This document shows, in pieces, positions 9,606 through 22,779 of a DNA stretch of 64,000 nt. The stretch's first letter is position 1, and every line of letters begins with the position of its first letter. The translations under genes and the position numbers were made by a program. Origin of the DNA: Pteria penguin (taxonomy: Eukaryota; Mollusca; Bivalvia; Pterioida; Pteriidae). Under the pieces are notes generated by a model. That model was given only the letters and a program-made list of their open reading frames with translations, was not told the origin of the DNA and made no database searches. Location of the stretch: assembly GCA_035048485.1 (NCBI GenBank), contig CM068583.1, positions 25,292,841-25,356,840 on the forward strand, read 5' to 3'.

Positions 9606-12172
9606 TCCTCTTCCGCCGTTTCATGTCCACGGCTTTTTCTCGCTTGCTGTTAAAGATAGAGCTATTCTGTTTGCAGCATTCGAATTTCCATATTTTTCTT
9701 CAGAGGCGTTTTGTTCATTTTTTTGAATTAGCGCTTCGTAAGGGCGCAGCGGCGCCTAAAAGGTCAAATATTTGGGTATCTATAGCTTCCTTATTTATCG
9801 GCCGATTTTGATGAAATTTTCACTAAACGTTGTCTCGTGCTCCACGCGCAATAATAAAGACATTTACCTGTTTCATACCTGATAAGACTATTTAGCTAGC
9901 CTGAGACGAAAAATGCGTTATTTTGCGACTGTGTTTATTTATCGTTCGATCTTGCTCAAATTTGGAGGGTAAGTTTAAAATGCAAAATAATAGTGGCATG
10001 CAAAAATTTGAGCGAAATCGGACTATTCTAATACCATTTTTAAGGGAAAATTAAAAAATTTTAAAAATTTTGGTGATTAAAGTAATTTCGTTGTCACTCG
10101 CTTATTTTACATCGGATTGCCACCAAAATAAATCCTATGCGTGAGAAGGGTTCACTCTTTTAGATTTAATTTTCATACACTTCCTATGATTTTCCGTTTT
10201 CCCTAGGTTATCGGGGAAAGCTATCGAGAGCCACCCTCGGAAAGCGAGAAATACGCGCCGCAGTTAGCAAATTTTTTCACTTTCAATTTCTAAAAAGCTG
10301 CTTTATTTTGAAATTTCATCTTTCGGTTATTAGTTTTCACAGACACATACTCCCGTTTAATGAAAAAAAAAATTCGAAATATACGGCTTTTCGAGAAAAT
10401 TACGTAACAATAAATTTTTTTCAATTTTCGCGTATGTAGCTTTTATTTTTTATGGTAGATCTCTCAAATTTTCACTGTTTATGTTCTCTAGGTTCATATC
10501 TTTAGAACTTTTATCGGCCGATATTATCTATCTCTTTTAGTTTGGCCGCTATTTCAATTTAAAGTTTTTTAAAAATTACGTAATGTTCAAAACTGTCTTA
10601 TTTTTAGTCTTACAGTTTCCTAAAACATTACGAAAACGATTTTCCGTAACGATTTTACTATGAAACATGTTTCTCAGTATTTGAAAGTGAGCAGTTTAAA
10701 GATTTTTTTAAAAAAAATATCTTACTTGCGTAACTTTCAAGTATTTTTTATTCGTCGTATGAACAAATTATAAAAACAAGAGTTTGAGAAAGCATTTTGA
10801 TTTCGATTTCTTAAACAAAAATCAAATTTTGGGCACTCTACTGATGAACAACGCAATAAAACATATCTTCAGAAGCGCGGTCAATTTGCCTTGCTTAATA
10901 CCTTGCACGGCACCGCTGTTATATAGGAATTCTTCCATGGACAAGGCGCAGTAACTCGCGATTAATTCATTCGCGATTTAATGTGCTTTCTATAAAATAG
11001 AGTTTGAGAAAGTCTTATGCATTCGAATTCTTAAAAAAAAAAAACAAAACAAAAACAAAAACAAAAAACAACCCCCCCCCCCCAAAAAAAAAAAACAAAA
11101 AAAAAAAAAAAAGAAAAAAAAAACCACAATATTTATATTCTACGAGCTACTGCTGAACAAGGCTATAAACAGATCTTCTCCGAGCGTCGGCATTACACAT
11201 TAGAAAGCGCGGTGAATTTGCCTTGCTTAATACCTCGCACAGCGCCGCTGTTATACAGGACTTCAAACGTGTGTGAATTAATCACGAGTTACAGTGCTTT
11301 ACCTGTGGAATACGAGACATTGTCAAGTCTTTGTTTTGTATATTGCGGAAAGCGGCATTACTAAAGGCCATCGCGAGGAGAATTGTTTATTCCAGCAGAG
11401 TGGCGATTCAAGGTCAAACATCTGTACACGCGAAATACCTTGCGTAAGTTAACAAATAAACAACATAAAGCGGGGAGTAAGGACTGGAGATCTAGGTTAC
11501 ACATTAGAAAGCGCGGTGAATTTGCCTTGCTTAATACCTCGCACAGCGCCGCTGTTATACAGGACTTCAAACGTGTGTGAATTAATCGCCAGTTACAGTG
11601 CTTTACCCGTGGAATACGAGACATTGTCAAGTCTTTGTTTTGTATATTGGGGAAAGCGGCATTACTAAAGGCCATCGCGAGGAGAATTGTTTATTCCAGC
11701 AGAGTGGCGATTCAAGGTCAAACATCTGTACACGCGAAATACCTTGCGTAAGTTAACAAATAAAAAAAATAAAGCGTGGAGTAAGGACTGGAGATCTATG
11801 TTAAACGTGAAGATTGTACTAAGCGTGATTGTCCTACATGTTTTCTTGTTTCAAATATATGGTCAAGAGTAGTCGATATTGTGCGATGTAGGGTTCAGTA
11901 AGTGTGATTGTCCTACATGTTTCTTGTTTCAAATATATGGTCAAGAGTTGTCGATATTTTGCGATGTAGGCTTCAGTATAATGTGTATAATGTAAGTCGC
12001 CGTTACCTACAATTTCTGCAAGTAGATTGCGCAGTGTGGATACCATCACTAAAGGTCAGATATCTGGATCGTGAAAAAGAATTGTGTATTAGAGTAGGAG
12101 ATCCCAGCTTCGCTGCTTCGACTTTAACTTGTGAAACCTACTCGTTGCTTTAGCAACGAGCTCGTTTCTAGT
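9606..12172 (+). mobile_element. Non-autonomous type B Helitron, copy B3
   Basis: The 5' end is TCCTCTTCCGCCG. The 3' end has hairpin 12141-12160 and CTAGT at 12168-12172. It is more diverged than the others: a mixed A/C homopolymer tract at 11034-11125, a partly duplicated and reshuffled 310-bp repeat section (about 11183-11580 and 11550-11840), and a small internal duplication near 11810-11960. No gene was recognised. Confidence 0.68.
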
Positions 12173-12252
12173 TATTAGGTTTCACAAGTTTCACTTGTGA
12201 AACCTTTTATTATTCTACCGTCCTTTCTTATTATTATTATTATTATTATTAT
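12173..12252 (+). repeat. Type B hairpin and (ATT)n linker
   Basis: TATTA, a type B hairpin at 12178-12204, TTTTATTATTC, TCCTTTCTT and (ATT)n lead into the TC of B4. Its organisation matches the linkers at 9532 and 14737. Confidence 0.75.
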
Positions 12253-14736
12253 TCCTCTTCCGCCGTTTCATGTCCACGGCTTTTTCTCGCTTGCTGTTAA
12301 AGATAGAGCTATTCTGTTTGCAGCATTCGAATTTCCATATTTTTCTTCAGAGGCGTTTTGTTCATTTTTTTTAATTAGCGCTTCGTAAGGGCGCAGCGGC
12401 GCCTAAAAGGTCAAATATTTGGGTATCTATAGCTTCCTTATTTATCGGCCGATTTTGATGAAATTTCACTTAACGTTGTCTCGTGCTCACGCGCAATAAT
12501 AAAGACATTTACCTGTTTCATACCTGATAAGACTATTTAGCTAGCCTGAGACGAAAAATGCGTATTTTGCGGACCGTGTTTATTTATCGTCCGATCTTGC
12601 TCAAATTTAGAGGGTAAGTTTAGAATGCAAAATAATAGTGGGATACAAAATTTAAGCGAAATCGAACTATTCTAATACCATTTTTTAAGTGAAAATTTAA
12701 AAATTTAAAAAAATTTGGTGATTAAAGTAATTTCGTTGTCACTCGCTTATTTTACATCGGATTGCTACCAAAATAAATCCTATGCGTGAGAAGGGTTCAC
12801 TCTTTTAAACTTAATTTTCATAAACTTCCTATGATTTTCCGTTTTTCCTAGGTTATCGGGGAAAGCTATCGAGAGCCACCCTCGGAAAGCGAGAAATACG
12901 CGCCGTATTTAGCGAATTTTTCAGTTTCAATTTCTAAAAAGCTGCTTTACTTTGAAATTTCATCTTTCAGCTATTAATTCTCACAGACACATACTCCCGT
13001 TTAATGAAAAAATTTTTCGAAATATACGACTTTTTAAGAAAATTACGTAAGATTTAATATTTTTCGATTTTCGCGTATGTAGCTTTTATTTTTAATGGTA
13101 GATCTCTCAAATTTTCACTGTTATGTTCTCTAGGTTCATATCTTTAGAACTTTTATCGGCCGATATTATCTATCTCTTTTAGTTTGACCTCTATTTCAAT
13201 TTAAAGTTTTTTTAAAATTACGTAATGTTCAAAACTGTCTTATTTTTAGTTTTACAGTTTCCAAAACATTACGAAACGATTTTCCGTAACGATTTTACTA
13301 TGAAACATGTTTCTCAGTATTTGAAAGTGAGCAATTTAAAGGTTTTTTTAAAAAAAATATCTTGCTTGCGTAACTTTTAATGTATTGTTTTATTCCTTGT
13401 ATGAACAAAGTATAAAAACAAGAGTTTGAGAAAGCATTTTGAATTCGATTTCTTAAACAAATATCAAATTTTGGGCACTCTACCGATGAACAACGCAATA
13501 AACACACTTCAGAAGCGCTGTGAATTTGCCTTGCTTAATACCTTGCACGGCACCGCTGTTATACAGGACTTCTTCCATGGACAAGGCGCAGTAACTCGCG
13601 ATTAATTCAATCGCGATTTAATGTGCTTTATATAAAATAGAGTTTGAGATTGTATTATGAATTCGAATTCTTAAACAAAAAAAAAAACAAAAACAAAAAC
13701 AAAAACAGACAAACAAAAAGAAACCAAAAAAAAAAAAAAAAAAAAAAAACCCCAATGATTGCATTCTACGAGCTACTGCTGAACAAGGCTATAAAGAAAT
13801 CTTCTCCGAGCGTCGGCATTACACATTAGAGAAGCGCGGTGAATTTGCCTTGCTTAATACCTCGCACAGCGCCGCTGTTATACAGGACTTCAAACGTGTG
13901 TGAATTAATGGCCAGTTACAATGCTTTACCTGTGGAATACGAGACATTGTCAAGTCTTTGTTTTGTATATTGGGGAAAGCGGCATTACTAAAGGCCATCG
14001 CGAGGAGAATTGTTTATTGCAGCAGAGTGGCGATTCAAGGTCAAACATCTGTACACGCGAAATACCTTGCGTAAGTTAACAAATAAACAACATAAAGCGG
14101 GGTTGTAAGGACTGGAGATCTAGGTTACACGTGCAGATTGTACTAAGTGTGGACTGTCCTACATGTTTCTTGTTTCAAATATATGGTCAAGCCGCTGTTA
14201 TACAGGACTTCAAACGTGTGTGAATTAATCGCGAGTTACAGTGCTTACCTGTGGAATACGAGACATTGTCAAGTCTTTGTTTTGTATATTGCGGAAAGCG
14301 GCATTATTAACGGCCATCGCGAGGAGAATTGTTTATTCCAGCAGAGTGGCGATTCAAGGTCAAACATCTGTACACGCGAAACACCTTGCGTAAGTTAATA
14401 AATAAACAACATAAAGCGGGGAGTAAGGACTGGAGATCTAGGTTACACGTGCAGATTGTACTAAATGTGACTGTCCTACATGTTTCTTGTTTCAAATATA
14501 TGGTCAAGAGTAGTCGATATTGTGCGATGTAGGCTTCAGTACAATGTGTATAATGTAAGTCGCTGTTACTTACAATTTTCTGCAAGTAGATTGCGCAATG
14601 TGGATACCATCACTAAAGATCAGATATCTGGATCGTGAAAAAGAATTGTGTATTAGAGTAGGAGATCTCAGCTTCGTTGCTTCGACTTTAACTTGTGAAA
14701 CCTACTCGTTGCTTTAGCAACGAGCTCGTTTCTAGT
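12253..14736 (+). mobile_element. Non-autonomous type B Helitron, copy B4
   Basis: TCCTCTTCCGCCG start; hairpin 14705-14724; CTAGT at 14732-14736. It is almost identical to B5 and shares private variants with it, such as GAGATTGTATTATG before the A-rich tract and AATGGCCAGTTACAATGC near 13907. The pair therefore arose by a recent tandem duplication. A one-base insertion near 14151 breaks the frame that stays open over 128 codons in B5. Confidence 0.7.
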
Positions 14737-14813
14737 TAGGTTTCACAAGTTTCACTTGTGAAACCTTTTATTATTCTACCGTCCTTTCTTATTATTATTA
14801 TTATTATTATTAT
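14737..14813 (+). repeat. Type B hairpin and (ATT)n linker
   Basis: TA, a type B hairpin at 14739-14765, TTTTATTATTC, TCCTTTCTT, then (ATT)n to the TC of B5. Confidence 0.75.
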
Positions 14814-17295
14814 TCCTCTTCCGCCGTTTCATGTCCACGGCTTTTTCTCGCTTGCTGTTAAAGATAGAGCTATTCTGTTTGCAGCATTCGAATTTCCAGA
14901 TTTTTCTTCAGAGGCGTTTTGTTCATTTTTTTGAATTAGCGCTTCGTAAGGGCGCAGCGGCGCCTAAAAGGTCAAATATTTGGGTATCTATAGCTTCCTT
15001 ATTTATCGGCCGATTTTGATGAAATTTCACTTAACGTTGTCTCGTGCTCACGCGCAATAATAAAGACATTTACCTGTTTCATACCTGATAAGACTATTTA
15101 GCTAGCCTGAGACGAAAAATGCGTATTTTGCGACCGTGTTTATTTATCGTCCGATCTTGCTCAAATTTAGAGGGTAAGTTTAGAATGCAAAATAATAGTG
15201 GGATACAAAATTTAAGCGAAATCGAACTATTCTAATACCATTTTTAAGTGAAAATTTAAAAATTTAAAAAAATTTGGTGATTAAAGTAATTTCGTTGTCA
15301 CTCGCTTATTTTACATCGGATTGCTACCAAAATAAATCCTATGCGTGAGAAGGGTTCACTCTTTTAAACTTAATTTTCATAAACTTCCTATGATTTTCCG
15401 TTTTTCCTAGGTTATCGGGGAAAGCTATCGAGAGCCACCCTCGGAAAGCGAGAAATACGCGCCGTATTTAGCGAATTTTTCAGTTTCAATTTCTAAAAAG
15501 CTGCTTTACTTTGAAATTTCATCTTTCAGCTATTAATTCTCACAGACACATACTCCCGTTTAATGAAAAAATTTTTCGAAATATACGACTTTTTAAGAAA
15601 ATTACGTAAGATTTAATATTTTTCGATTTTCGCGTATGTAGCTTTTATTTTTAATGGTAGATCTCTCAAATTTTCACTGTTATGTTCTCTAGGTTCATAT
15701 CTTTAGAAACTTTTATCGGCCGATATTATCTATCTCTTTTAGTTTGACCTCTATTTCAATTTAAAGTTTTTTTAAAATTACGTAATGTTCAAAACTGTCT
15801 TATTTTTAGTTTTACAGTTTCCAAAACATTACGAAACGATTTTCCGTAACGATTTTACTATGAAACATGTTTCTCAGTATTTGAAAGTGAGCAATTTAAA
15901 GGTTTTTTTAAAAAAAATATCTTGCTTGCGTAACTTTTAATGTATTGTTTTATTCCTTGTATGAACAAAGTATAAAAACAAGAGTTTGAGAAAGCATTTT
16001 GAATTCGATTTCTTAAACAAATATCAAATTTTGGGCACTCTACCGATGAACAACGCAATAAACACACTTCAGAAGCGCTGTGAATTTGCCTTGCTTAATA
16101 CCTTGCACGGCACCGCTGTTATACAGGACTTCTTCCATGGACAAGGCGCAGTAACTCGCGATTAATTCAATCGCGATTTAATGTGCTTTATATAAAATAG
16201 AGTTTGAGATTGTATTATGAATTCGAATTCTTAAACAAAAAAAAAAAACAAAAACAAAAACAAAAACAGACAAACAAAAAGAAACCAAAAAAAAAAAAAA
16301 AAAAAAAAAAACCCCAATGATTGCATTCTACGAGCTACTGCTGAACAAGGCTATAAAGAAATCTTCTCCGAGCGTCGGCATTACACATTAGAGAAGCGCG
16401 GTGAATTTGCCTTGCTTAATACCTCGCACAGCGCCGCTGTTATACAGGACTTCAAACGTGTGTGAATTAATGGCCAGTTACAATGCTTTACCTGTGGAAT
16501 ACGAGACATTGTCAAGTCTTTGTTTTGTATATTGGGGAAAGCGGCATTACTAAAGGCCATCGCGAGGAGAATTGTTTATTGCAGCAGAGTGGCGATTCAA
16601 GGTCAAACATCTGTACACGCGAAATACCTTGCGTAAGTTAACAAATAAACAACATAAAGCGGGGTGTAAGGACTGGAGATCTAGGTTACACGTGCAGATT
16701 GTACTAAGTGTGACTGTCCTACATGTTTCTTGTTTCAAATATATGGTCAAGCCGCTGTTATACAGGACTTCAAACGTGTGTGAATTAATCGCGAGTTACA
16801 GTGCTTACCTGTGGAATACGAGACATTGTCAAGTCTTTGTTTTGTATATTGCGGAAAGCGGCATTATTAACGGCCATCGCGAGGAGAATTGTTTATTCCA
16901 GCAGAGTGGCGATTCAAGGTCAAACATCTGTACACGCGAAACACCTTGCGTAAGTTAATAAATAAACAACATAAAGCGGGGAGTAAGGACTGGAGATCTA
17001 GGTTACACGTGCAGATTGTACTAAATGTGACTGTCCTACATGTTTCTTGTTTCAAATATATGGTCAAGAGTAGTCGATATTGTGCGATGTAGGCTTCAGT
17101 ACAATGTGTATAATGTAAGTCGCTGTTACTTACAATTTCTGCAAGTAGATTGCGCAATGTGGATACCATCACTAAAGATCAGATATCTGGATCGTGAAAA
17201 AGAATTGTGTATTAGAGTAGGAGATCTCAGCTTCGTTGCTTCGACTTTAACTTGTGAAACCTACTCGTTGCTTTAGCAACGAGCTCGTTTCTAGT
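14814..17295 (+). mobile_element. Non-autonomous type B Helitron, copy B5
   Basis: Last of the five regular tandem units (2.48 kb). The 3' hairpin is at 17264-17283 and CTAGT at 17291-17295, followed by TATTATTATTAT. It is nearly identical to B4. The internal 310-bp repeats start near 16433 and 16752. Confidence 0.7.
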
Positions 17296-18145
17296 TATTA
17301 TTATTATTCTTCATCCGTTTTTTTTTTTTTGTGACGGCTCAGAAATCACTCATTATTAAAGATATTACTATTCTGTTTTCAGTGTTCGATTCGAAATTAA
17401 ATTTTCAAGATTTGATTTTTTTAATTTTTTAAATTACCGCTTATAAGCGCGCAGCGCCACCTACAACGCCAAAATTTTGAATCGCTATATCTTCCTTATT
17501 ATTTGTCCGATTGGAATGAAATTTTCAGCATTCGATTCAGAAAAGGAGATGCAAGATTTTATGTCACTGCGTCAATTTCGTAGCTCTACCCCGAAAAAGT
17601 TGACCTTGACCCGATTGTTTTCATTTAAAAAAAAATATTTCAATCTTAGATTTTAGACAGTAGGATGAAAGATTTTAATGGTCTGATTTGGAATATGAAA
17701 AATTTTTGAAATCGGACCATAAATAAAGTCACAATGAGCGTGGGAAAATTCGCTATGACGTCATCAAAGCTAATTAAATATTCATACGTTAATATCTCTC
17801 TTATTAAATGAGATATCGGCATGAAATTTTATATCTAAACATGTTTCCACATTCTTAATCTACCGCTAGAATGAAAATGGCATGCTGCCAATATTTTTGA
17901 TATTATTGAAAATTTTCGAATCAAATCTTTGGCAAGGTCTAGCGACTTTATTTGCAGTCGGATTTTGATCGGGTTTCTTCCATTCGATAAAGCGTTCAAA
18001 TACCTACCAGTACAGTGTTCTCAGATTTTCGCTAACTCTTACGGTTCTCGAGTTATTTGCGTTTGAACACGACAACCCCCTTTAAAGTGATGTTTGTGAC
18101 GTCATCAACACTCATTAATTATTCATGAAATGTTTTCGCCTATAG

Positions 18146-19197
18146 CTCGCTTATTGAGGAAGATAGAGGTGTGAAATTTGGTAGCATGATAGAGATTGAG
18201 AATATCTACCGACTGACAAGAGGAATTTGGCATGGAGCCAAATTCCTGAAAATGACGTCATACTTTGTAAATGACGTCATATCTCCCTTATTTTTCATCG
18301 GATCGAGGCGGGGACGGTTGGAATCGATTCTGCGTGAAAAAGTAAAATGGTAAATACCAGCAACAGAATTTCGATATCTCTTACCGTTTTCGAGATATTT
18401 GCGGTCAAAGTTCAGTGTTTGGCCTTTCCTGAAAATACAATTTAAAACTTCAGGTACCTGTGTCTCGCTTATTGATAAAGCTAGAGGTATGAAATTTGGT
18501 AGCATAAAAGAGAATGCAAATATCTACCGACTGACAAAAGGGAATTGGCAAGGTGCCAAATTCCTGAAAATGACGTCATACTTTTCTAAATGACGTCATA
18601 ACTCCCTTATTTTTCATCGTATCGAATCGGGGATTGTTGCAATCGATTCTGCGTGAAAAAATAGTTAAAGGAGAAAGGTCTAGTCTCAGATTTTCGATAT
18701 CTCTTACCGTTTTCGAGATATTTGCGGTCAAAGTTCAGTGTTTGGCCTTTCCTGAAAATACAATTTAAAACTTCAGGTACCTGTGTCTCGCTTATTGATA
18801 AAGCTAGAGGTATGAAATTTGGTAGCATAAAAGAAAATGCAAATATCTACCGACTGACAAAAGGGAATTGGCATGGTACCAAATTCCTGAAAATGACGTC
18901 ATACTTTGTAAATGACGTCATAACTCCATTAATTTTCATCTTATCGAATCGGGGATTGTTGCAATCGATTCTGCGCGAAAATTTATATGCATAACATTGC
19001 CATCAAATTTTCGCTAACTCTTACCGTTTTCGAGTTATTTAGGTTTAAACACGAGAACCCCCTTTAAAGTGATGCTTTCAACGTCACATAAAGTTCATTA
19101 ATGTTTAATGAAATGGTTTCAGCTAAAGCTCGCTTATTAAAGAAGGTAGAGATGTGAAAATTGGTAGCATGATAGGGAATGAGGGTATCTACCGACT
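18146..19197 (+). repeat. Tandem repeats of about 325 bp with paired TGACGTCA sites
   Basis: Starts of the shared block CTCGCTTATT lie at 18146, 18474, 18787 and 19129 (spacings 328, 313, 342); the last copy is cut off at 19197. Each full copy holds two perfect TGACGTCA octamers about 20 bp apart: 18253 and 18272, 18571 and 18591, 18894 and 18913. Two further octamers lie upstream at 17756 and 18097. TGACGTCA is the consensus cAMP response element bound by CREB/ATF bZIP factors; whether it is used here is unknown. Confidence 0.75.
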
Positions 19198-19798
19198 CTT
19201 TACTTTGAAATTTCATCTTTCGGCTATTCATTCTCACAGACACATACTCCCGTTTAATGAAAAAATTTTTCGAAATATACGACGTTTTAAGAGAATTACG
19301 TAAGATTTAATATTTTTCGATTTTCGCGTATGTAGCTTTTAGTTTTAATGGTAGATCTCTCAAATTTTCACTGTTATGTTCTCTAGGTTCATATCTTTAG
19401 AACTTTCATCGGCCGATATTATCTATCTCTTTTAGTTTGGCCTCTACTTCAATTTAAAGTTTTTTAAAAATTACGTAATGTTCAAAACTGTCTTATTTTT
19501 AGTCTTTTAGTTTCCAAAACATTACGAAACGATTTTCCGTAACGATTTTACTATGAAACATGTTTCCCGGTATTTGAAAGTGAGCAATTTAAAGATTTTT
19601 TTATAAAAATATCTTACTTGCGTAACTTTCAAGTATTTTTTATTCGTCGTATGAACAAATTATAAAAACAAGAGTTTGAGAAAGCATTTTGATTTCGATT
19701 TCTTAAACAAAAATCAAATTTTGGGCACTCTACTGATGAACAACGCAATAAACATATCTTCAGAAGCGCGGTCAATTTGCCTTGCTTAATACCTTGCA

Positions 19799-20132
19799 CG
19801 ACACCGCTGTGATATAGGACTTCTTCCATGGACAAGGCGCAGTAACTCGCGATTAATTCAATCGCGATTTAAAGTGCTTTCTATAAAATAGAGTTTGAGA
19901 AAGTATTATGCATTCGAATTCTTAAACAAAAAAAAAAAAAAAAAAAGAAAAAAAAAAGCAAATTTACGACACCGCTGTGATATAGGACTTCTTCCATGGA
20001 CAAGGCGCAGTAACTCGCGATTAATTCAATCGCGATTTAAAGTGCTTTCTATAAAATAGAGTTTGAGAAAGTATTATGCATTCGAATTCTTAAACAAAAA
20101 AAAAAAAAAAAAAGAAAAAAAAAGCAAATTTA
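19799..20132 (+). repeat. 167-bp tandem duplication inside B6
   Basis: The segment starting CGACACCGCTGTGATATAGG occurs at 19799 and again at 19966. Each copy runs through the GCGCAGTAACTCGCGATT block and an A-rich tract to GCAAATTTAC. Only B6 has this duplication; the break lies in the A-rich tract, suggesting slippage or unequal exchange. Confidence 0.7.
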
Positions 20133-20872
20133 CATTCTACGAGCTACTGCTGAACAAGGCTATAAAGAAATCTTCTCCGAGCGTCGGCATTACACATTAG
20201 AGAAGCGCGGTGAATTTGCCTTGCTTAATACCTCGCACTGCGCCGCTGTTATACAGGACTTCAAACGTGTGTGAATTAATCGCCAGTTTACAGTGCTTTA
20301 CCTGTGGAATACGAGACATTGTCAAGTCTTTCTTTTGTATATTGGGGAAAGCGGCATTACTAAAGGCCATCGCGAGGAGAATTGTTTATTCCAGCAGAGT
20401 GGCGATTCAAGGTCAAACATCTGTACACGCGAAATAACTTGCGTAAGTTCATCGCGAGGAGAATTGTTTATTCCAGCAGAGAAGCGATTCAAGGTCAAAC
20501 ATCTGTACACGCGAAATACCTTGCGTAAGTTAATAAATAAACAACATAAAGCGGGCAGTAAGGACTGAAGATCTAGGTTACACGTGCAGATTGTACTAAG
20601 TGTGATTGTCCTACATGTTTCTTGTTTCAAATATATGGTCAAGAGTAGTCGATATTGTGCGATGTAGGCTTCAGTATAATGTGTATAATGTAAGTCGCCG
20701 TTACCTACAATTTTCTGCAAGTAGATTGCGCAATGTGGATACCATCACTAAAAGATCAGATATCTGGATCGTGAAAAAGAATTTTGTATTAGAGTAGGAG
20801 ATCTCAGCTTCGCTGCTTCGACTTTAACTTGTGAAACCTACTCGTTGCTTTAGCAACGAGCTCGTTTCTAGT

Positions 20873-20944
20873 TATTATTAGGGTCTTCCGATTCCATCGG
20901 AAGACCCTTCTGTTATTGTGAAGTTTTTTCTTTACTATTTTTTT

Positions 20945-20977
<33 letters not shown>

Positions 20978-22779
20978 TCAGCACTTTGACTGCCATTTTC
21001 TCAGAAACGGCTTGACCAACAACCTTTTTGATCTGTTTTACTAACTTGATGAGCCAGGGGAAATTGATTGATAAGAAAAAAAATTGAAAAATTATTATTT
21101 TTAAGTAAATTACATAACAGTGCTTAATTTTTTTAATTTCTCAAATACAAGTTTATTTTTCAAAATAGAGTGTTTATTTTTTCATTTTAATTTTTGACAG
21201 GTATGTTCTTGACATTGAAGCCAACACCGATTATATAGCTGTTATAGTATAGCGCTATTTAAATTTAAAAATTACGTAATTTTTAAAATGTTTTATTTTA
21301 AGTCTTAGCATTTCAAAAATGCTACCAAACGATTTAGAGTATCAATTTCACCATGAAAAACTATGTTTTATGATTTTAAAACCACTTTAATACCATTTTA
21401 AAGTGAAAATTAAAAAAAAAAATTAAAATCAGGTGATTAAAATTATTTCATTGTCATTCGCTTATTTTTGGTCGGATGGCCACCAAAAGAAATCCTGCAA
21501 ATGAGAAGGGTTCACTCTTTTAAATTTTTTTTTCAAATACTTCCTATGATTTGTCGTTTTCCCTAGGTTATCGGACAAAGCTATCGAGAGCCGCCCTCGG
21601 AAAGCGAGAAATACGCGCCGTAATTAGCGATTTTTTCAATTTCAATTTCTGAAAAAAACAGATTTATCTACACACTTTATATTTTTTCCTATTGACTCTC
21701 AAAGACGTCGTTACCCGTTTAAGTAAAAAAAAAATTGAAAAATGAAAGGTTTCTAAAAAGATTACGTAACAATTAGTTAAATTTTAAATTGTCACCTATA
21801 TAGCTTATTTTTAATGCTACACTATCCAAATTTGAACTATCATATTTTCTAGGTTCATATCTTTACAAAGTTTTATCGGCCGATTAATATCTATCTCTTT
21901 TAGTTTGGCCGCTATTTCAATTTAAAGTTTTTAAATAATTACGTAATTTGCAAAATTTGTTTATTTTTAGTCCTATCGTTTCCGGAGTATTACAAAACGA
22001 TTTTCCGTAACGATTTCAGTATGAAACATGTTTCTCGGTATTTGAAAGTGAGCAATTTAAAGACTTTTTAAAAAATAACCTACTTGCGTAACTTTCATGT
22101 ATTTTTTTATTCTTCGTATGAACAAAAAATAAAAACGAGAGTATGAGAAAGAATTTGAATTCGAATTCTTAAACAAAAATAACATTTTTTTTGCACTTTA
22201 CTGAATGAACAACGCAATCTACAAATCTTCTCCGAGCGTCGGAATTACACATTAGAAGAGCGCGTTAAATTTGCCTTGCTTAATACCTCGCACAGCGCCG
22301 CTCTTATAGAGACGGGGAAAGCGCAGTAACTCGCGATTAATTATTAATTCATCTAATCGGCAATTATAAAGGAATCCCTCAATATGTATGTTTACTTAAA
22401 TTTGAGTTTCTTTATCTCCTTACTATAGTAGTCATATCAGTGCTATATATACAGTAACTTGATCTTTGAAATGCGTAATACACACTCTCTATCCACACTC
22501 TCTAATGCTATGTCGCATTACGTCACCACGCTACTTTCTGTAGCTGGATTCATGCTGCTTTTATTACATGAGTGTGTTTACATAGTGTCTCGGCGAGATC
22601 TATACATGTATCTATGTATATACTTCTCCTTTGACCTAATCGGCATATCTATGATGCCGCAATAAATGCGTATACTCATTGCAGTATCTCGTTTCTTTTT
22701 TCTTTTTTTTTCCCTTCTTTCTACCTACATATTTTTCTGTTTTTTTTTTTTTTTTCTTTCTAAAGAGGAAGACCCGCCC
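20873..22779 (+). mobile_element. 3'-truncated type A Helitron, copy A3
   Basis: A type A hairpin (20881-20907) and (ATT)n precede a TC start (TCTCAGCACTTTGAC, 20976). The body is a clearly diverged relative of A1/A2: same order of monomers, the ATTACGTAATTTGC block and the TATCTATGATGCCGC block near the end. It runs into GGAAGACCCGCCCT at 22766-22779 and then breaks off exactly where the terminal hairpin should begin. The terminal hairpin and CTAGT are missing, so this copy should be immobile. Confidence 0.6.

Larger units (their letters stand above)
17308..20872 (+). mobile_element. Chimeric type B Helitron, B6
   Basis: It starts TCTTCATCCG after an ATT linker and ends with a normal type B terminus (hairpin 20841-20860, CTAGT 20868-20872). 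The first 250 bases are a diverged relative of the B 5' end, with matching blocks such as AAAGATATTACTATTCTGTTT and CTTCCTTATT. From about 17560 to 19197 the sequence is unrelated to B1-B5 and consists of TGACGTCA-rich tandem repeats. At 19198 it switches abruptly to B-type sequence (TTTACTTTGAAATTTCATC). The B6 unit is therefore a composite sharing only its 3' half and termini with the array. Confidence 0.6.
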
